Of a DNA stretch of 28,166 bases, positions 25,814 to 28,166 are shown in pieces. The DNA is from Flavobacteriaceae bacterium (GTDB lineage Bacteria > Bacteroidota > Bacteroidia > Flavobacteriales > Flavobacteriaceae): NCBI GenBank assembly GCA_003533785.1, contig DQCR01000013.1:1-28166 (forward strand). Reading direction: 5' to 3'. The notes beneath the pieces are model-generated. The model ran no database searches and had not been told where the DNA came from. It worked only from the letters and a program-made list of their open reading frames with translations. Every line of letters starts with the position of its first letter. The first letter of the stretch is position 1. A program made the translations under genes and the position numbers.

Positions 25814-25857
25814 GGTTGGATAGCAAATTTGAAATCTATATTTTTTGTTTTGCTAAA

Positions 25858-26085
25858 TTATATGGGAAATTGATTCCCTAATAGGTATCCAAGTAACAAA
25901 CCTAGGGTAAACATAATTAACCCTTTAGCACTAAAAAACCATCCAAATTTTTCCTCCCATTCGTCAGGAATAAGATTGCCGTCTGCATCTTCAGCTTTAC
26001 CCGATCTTGTTAAGTATCCTGCATAAAAATATACTCCTGAAACAAGGATAACTATAAACACAGTGGTAATTAATACTTCATTCAT
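25858..26085 (-). CDS. Small two-helix membrane protein with a calcium-site-like loop
   Basis: A 75-residue protein with two predicted membrane helices, about 4-25 (VLITTVFIVILVSGVYFYAG) and about 54-70 (GLIMFTLGLLLGYLLG). They flank a soluble loop GKAEDADGNLIPDEWEEKFG. The DADGNLIPDEWE segment resembles the D-x-D-G-x-x-P-D-x-x-E pattern of calcium-binding loops and is common in small flavobacterial membrane proteins of unknown role. I chose ATG 26085; a longer frame opens at TTG 26151 but its extra 22 residues separate the first helix from the start and look non-native. Neighbours are a second small membrane protein 72 bp upstream. Function unknown. Confidence 0.65.
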   Translation of the reverse strand: MNEVLITTVFIVILVSGVYFYAGYLTRSGKAEDADGNLIPDEWEEKFGWFFSAKGLIMFTLGLLLGYLLGNQFPI

Positions 26086-26157
26086 GATTTCGTTTTTTCC
26101 TAAGTTACCAAAAATCAGGCACTTAAAAAAACCCTCGATTAAAAGTTCCAATGGGAA

Positions 26158-26346
26158 TCATTTATTTTTATCCAATGATAAAAGGCCATACCAAACTATT
26201 AATGTCAACAAGAATGATACTGGAATTATGAAGTAGTATTTATCTGGGATGAAATTTAGGATTTCAAACTCATGTAAAACATGAATTAGTGCGATCAAAA
26301 GGTTTAAATACAAAATTATTGCAGTTCTATTTATGTATTTGTGCAT
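26158..26346 (-). CDS. Small hydrophobic membrane protein, unknown
   Basis: A 62-residue protein, mostly two hydrophobic segments (about 8-27 and 38-57) joined by a short polar turn HEFEILNFIPDKY, with a basic end LDKNK. Both ends would be on the same side of the membrane. It lies between the 69-codon gene (37 bp upstream) and the other small membrane protein (72 bp downstream) on the same strand. No known family recognised. Coding status rests on length, clean ATG and coherent hydrophobic pattern. Confidence 0.5.
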   Translation of the reverse strand: MHKYINRTAIILYLNLLIALIHVLHEFEILNFIPDKYYFIIPVSFLLTLIVWYGLLSLDKNK

Positions 26347-26383
26347 TCAGTAAAACTACAAAAACCATATAGACTTATTTGAA

Positions 26384-26593
26384 TCAAAATTTAAATGAAA
26401 TGACTGTGTTGAACAAAAAGAAAGATTCATTGCCTTGCTCGTCAATAAATGCTGTGGAACAGCCATAGTACTCCTGAGCTATTCGTGCTGATCTGGCATC
26501 TTTGTAGACTGTTAAGTCATAGAAAGCCTTTCTAGGTTGTCCCTGCTTATCCAGCACTACTTTGTCTTTTAAAAACGCTTCAGTTTTTTCCAT
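26384..26593 (-). CDS. Unknown 69-residue protein, second gene of overlapping pair
   Basis: A 69-residue protein with an amphipathic start MEKTEAFLKDKVVLDKQG and a mixed remainder including TVYKDARSARIAQEYYG and STAFIDEQGNESFFLFNTV. No domain recognised. It begins 14 bp inside the upstream gene, so the two are translationally linked. A decayed copy of this start with the same overlap exists at 25061-25120, which argues that this is a real gene and not a chance frame. Confidence 0.6.
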   Translation of the reverse strand: MEKTEAFLKDKVVLDKQGQPRKAFYDLTVYKDARSARIAQEYYGCSTAFIDEQGNESFFLFNTVISFKF

Positions 26594-26885
26594 GGAGCTT
26601 GTTGTAGTTTTCTAATGGAATATCCATTAATCTTTGGATGTATTCTTCCTTCTTCTCCTCATCAGATACCTCAGCAACCTCGATTGCCTTCTTAGTTGGC
26701 TCTAAGTACTTCCATACATGCATGAGGGCATCTACGCGGCTCCTTGGCGACATCTTTCTAAGGTCTTCTATGATCTCTTCTGCTGTAAAAGATGTGCCTA
26801 CCTGACGGATGATTTTCTTAAGCTCTGTAGCCTTGTTCTTTGAGCCAATGGGTCTACCAATACTATGTCCTTTCTCAAATGGCAT
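26580..26885 (-). CDS. GRPxGSKNK-type protein, phage small-terminase-like, possibly mobile-element associated
   Basis: A 101-residue protein with the amino-terminal motif FEKGHSIGRPIGSKNKATE. That pattern heads many small phage, prophage and conjugative-element proteins in Bacteroidota, some listed as terminase small subunits. The family's middle section is also visible: FTAEEIIEDLRKMSPRSRVD followed by ALMHVWKYLEP, a helical segment. Then a charged linker and the end LENYNKLHGKN. No large terminase or other phage gene is in the window, so a DNA-packaging role is unproven; the basic GRPxGSKNK start could bind DNA. A frameshifted relative lies at 25107-25300. Confidence 0.65.
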   Translation of the reverse strand: MPFEKGHSIGRPIGSKNKATELKKIIRQVGTSFTAEEIIEDLRKMSPRSRVDALMHVWKYLEPTKKAIEVAEVSDEEKKEEYIQRLMDIPLENYNKLHGKN

Positions 26886-26975
26886 TATAATTTCTTCTTA
26901 TTGGTTGTTAGTTTTTTAAAGATGATTGTGAGTTATGTTTGTTATGTAAGATTAGTTAGGTTCTTACAATTGCTG

Positions 26976-27065
26976 TGAAAGAGTCCCTGCTCCACCTCCA
27001 TTTTTTCACAAGTTTTGGTTTTCTGGTGTTAATTCTAAGCCTTTAGAGCAGGGTGACTCTTCTCA
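26976..27065. repeat. Long inverted repeat with 53-nt loop
   Basis: AAGAGTCCCTGCTC (26979-26992) pairs with GAGCAGGGTGACTCTT (27046-27061) with a 2-nt bulge; flanking TGA/TCA extends it slightly. Within the loop, CACC and GGTG can pair. It fills the 182-bp gap between the 155-codon gene, whose stop is 3-6 bp away, and the 101-codon gene. It could be a structured leader, an attenuator, a terminator or a small RNA. No T run follows the stem, which disfavours a simple intrinsic terminator. Confidence 0.6.
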
Positions 27066-27067
27066 TT

Positions 27068-27535
27068 TCAAATGGCATCTTTAACGTATTGTGGGTTGGC
27101 CATTAACTGGTTATCCCTACCTCTTACAATTCGTGTGTTGGTGGCTTGTATGATCTGTTCCATGTGGTAAACTGTGATCAGATCATTTGTTTTAAAAAAG
27201 TCCTTATAAGCCTTTATAAACCTCTCCAGCTTCAGATATTGATACACTTGATTGCTTAGTAATTCAGTCACATCAATGTCTTTCAGCTCGGCTAGCTTCT
27301 TGCCTGACAGCCCCATAGGGTTTTGATCTGCAAAAACCTTCTCGATTAGTTTGTGTATCTTTAGGTGGGGACTAGGAAATAGATCACTAGGTTTAAGTGT
27401 CCAGTCGAGACTTCCAAACATAAACTTAGTCTTTGCAATGATATCTTTTTCTAGTTCCTTTTTTTTCTTCCACTCAGCCATCTTACTGTTAAATGCTTCT
27501 GAGTCAAAACTGACGAGTTTCTTAGTTGCGGCCAT
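27068..27535 (-). CDS. Unknown 155-residue protein, possible first gene of the accessory cassette
   Basis: A 155-residue, lysine-rich protein with no recognised domain. The first 35 residues are strongly charged (AEWKKKKELEKDIIAKTKF), followed by LDWTLKPSDLFPSPHL and a helical part (LLSNQVYQYLKLERFIKAYK, IIQATNTRIVRGRDNQLMAN). No signal peptide or membrane segment. A good promoter match lies about 30 bp upstream. The two genes of the overlapping pair follow on the same strand after a 182-bp structured gap. Association with mobile DNA is inferred only from the neighbours. Confidence 0.6.
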   Translation of the reverse strand: MAATKKLVSFDSEAFNSKMAEWKKKKELEKDIIAKTKFMFGSLDWTLKPSDLFPSPHLKIHKLIEKVFADQNPMGLSGKKLAELKDIDVTELLSNQVYQYLKLERFIKAYKDFFKTNDLITVYHMEQIIQATNTRIVRGRDNQLMANPQYVKDAI

Positions 27536-27565
27536 ATCGATTGGTGATTTTTAACAGATATATGA

Positions 27566-27594
27566 CAAAAGTATTTGTGTAATTATGTGACAAA
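27566..27594 (-). promoter_or_regulatory. Promoter of the 155-codon gene
   Basis: On the minus strand TTTG (27591-27594), a 17-nt spacer and TACTTTTG (27566-27573): the best full match to the Bacteroidota promoter in the window. Both boxes sit inside copies of ACTTT(T)GTCA, so a regulator binding this repeat would cover the promoter. Confidence 0.6.
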
Positions 27595-27662
27595 GTTTAT
27601 TGGTATGAATAATGTTGAGTATGATTTTATATATAAATAATTGTCTAAAACTTCTCTGGCAT

Positions 27663-27681
27663 CCCTAAACTAATTTTAGGG
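27663..27681. repeat. 7-bp perfect hairpin
   Basis: CCCTAAA, loop CTAAT, TTTAGGG, in the 253-bp gap between the divergent 155-codon gene and the secreted-protein gene. It is upstream of both promoters' start sites, so it is unlikely to be their terminator; it may be the end of a transcript not seen here or chance. Confidence 0.35.
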
Positions 27682-27729
27682 GCATGGGTTTTAGAAAACG
27701 GTTTTTCAATTTGAACAAGGGGGAGGTAA

Positions 27730-27760
27730 TTTGATATATAACCCATTCTCTATATCTTAG
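27730..27760 (+). promoter_or_regulatory. Candidate promoter of the secreted-protein gene
   Basis: TTTG (27730-27733), a 19-nt spacer, then TATCTTAG (27753-27760), one base off TAnnTTTG. It lies 28 nt before the ATG. Confidence 0.4.
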
Positions 27761-27788
27761 AAGTATTACTAACCATTAATCAATTAAA

Positions 27789-28166
27789 ATGAAGAAATTA
27801 TTTATATCACTTTTTTTAACGGTATTTTTTAATGCATTTACTTTTAGCCAGGACCTAACAAACCCAAAAGGAGGTGGAGTTCTTGATATAATTACAATTA
27901 TTCCTGGAGATGGGTATTCCGACATGACATTTGAGGGTCAAATAAGTGGATACGGAAGCGTATATGTTGCATTTAAAGTAACATCAATTAATTCCTCCAA
28001 AAATAGCGGTACTCTTGATGGTCAAGCAAGAACTATATTAGAAAATGGAACTCTTATAACATCACCTCTTAAGGGTACTTGGAAAAGGATGGGAGCAAAT
28101 CTTAAATTCTATTTTACTGATGCTGTAAATAATGGCGCATTAAACTTTGTGATATGGGATATAGAT
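27789..28166 (+). CDS. Secreted protein of unknown function, cut by window edge
   Basis: The first 126 codons of a gene running off the window. The product starts MKKLFISLFLTVFFNAFTFSQ in effect: a lysine pair, a hydrophobic core and a cleavage-like TFSQ near residue 21, so it should be exported. The mature part is glycine-rich with alternating strand-like residues (FEGQISGYGSVYVAFKV, GTLDGQARTILENGTLIT, LKGTWKRMGANLKFYFTD), as in an all-beta barrel fold. I do not recognise the family. The reading frame is continuous to the window edge, and the carboxy end, where a type IX sorting domain would be, is not visible. Confidence 0.7.
   Translation, partial: MKKLFISLFLTVFFNAFTFSQDLTNPKGGGVLDIITIIPGDGYSDMTFEGQISGYGSVYVAFKVTSINSSKNSGTLDGQARTILENGTLITSPLKGTWKRMGANLKFYFTDAVNNGALNFVIWDID

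Larger units (their letters stand above)
25020..25857. other. Gene-poor, decayed stretch
   Basis: About 840 bp with no intact gene. It holds the relic of the overlapping gene pair (25061-25300), a 57-codon open stretch without an ATG on the plus strand (25564-25734, hydrophobic first half LGLLALFFVFLELFGL, then ending DQIPDEYKS), a 14-bp palindrome, a short direct repeat and an imperfect inverted repeat. Stops are frequent in all frames. It looks like degraded accessory DNA rather than a regulatory region. Confidence 0.6.

Noticed and set aside
25771..25820. Integron attC-like site (GTTGGGT right core with an imperfect stem)
   Set aside because: The left core does not fit RYYYAAC (ACACAAC here), the stem is short, and there is no integrase or cassette series in the window. 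Kept only as an imperfect inverted repeat.
26085..26151. Longer start (TTG at 26151) for the small membrane protein
   Set aside because: ATG 26085 puts the first helix right after the start; the extension has no support.
1..28166. CRISPR array, tRNA, rRNA or complete insertion sequence
   Set aside because: I looked for regularly spaced repeats, cloverleaf-like sequences ending in CCA-type arms and transposase motifs and found none that hold up. Most gaps between genes are too short.

Overview
This window looks like a chromosomal segment of a marine-type member of the Bacteroidota, class Flavobacteriia. The evidence is an AT-rich sequence, a gldJ/porV pair (gliding motility and type IX secretion), several sites matching the Bacteroidota promoter consensus (TTTG about 17-21 nt before TAnnTTTG), few Shine-Dalgarno sites, and a SusC/TonB-receptor-like barrel of the pfam14905 type. 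Assignments rest on reading motifs by eye; no database search was run.

Positions 1-25019 are dense core genome. From the left: a truncated radC (-), a PaiB-like flavin-binding protein (+), then a minus-strand adk-obg-mpl cluster. Divergent from it is a plus-strand purK-purE-M3 peptidase cluster, which converges on a UbiA-like membrane protein (-). Next come gcvP (+), a stand-alone KAS III/FabH-like enzyme (+) and an MlaE/MlaF-type lipid ABC transporter pair (+). A minus-strand run follows: pdhA, pdhC (E2 with two lipoyl domains), a short-chain dehydrogenase and a SprT-like protein. porV (-) and gldJ (+) then diverge from one short intergenic region. gldJ is followed by a clear hairpin terminator and murF, and murF converges on a large outer-membrane beta-barrel receptor.

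Positions 25020-28166 are different: gene-poor, with small unidentified genes, decayed sequences and structured repeats. Three minus-strand genes (155, 101 and 69 codons) form a cassette that looks associated with mobile elements. The 101-codon product has the GRPxGSKNK amino terminus seen in phage small-terminase-like proteins. The last two genes overlap by 14 bp. A frameshifted relic of the same overlapping pair, with the same 14-bp overlap, lies about 1.4 kb away at 25061-25300. The two copies are separated by two small membrane-protein genes and about 550 bp of degenerate sequence. This duplicated, half-decayed pair is the most unusual thing in the window. The window ends inside a secreted protein gene (+).

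Functionally the core part covers cell-envelope building (mpl, murF, MlaEF, FabH-like), secretion and motility (porV, gldJ), purine synthesis (purK, purE, adk), one-carbon metabolism (gcvP) and central carbon metabolism (pdhA, pdhC). porU, cdd and pdhB, which might be expected near some of these genes in relatives, are not here.
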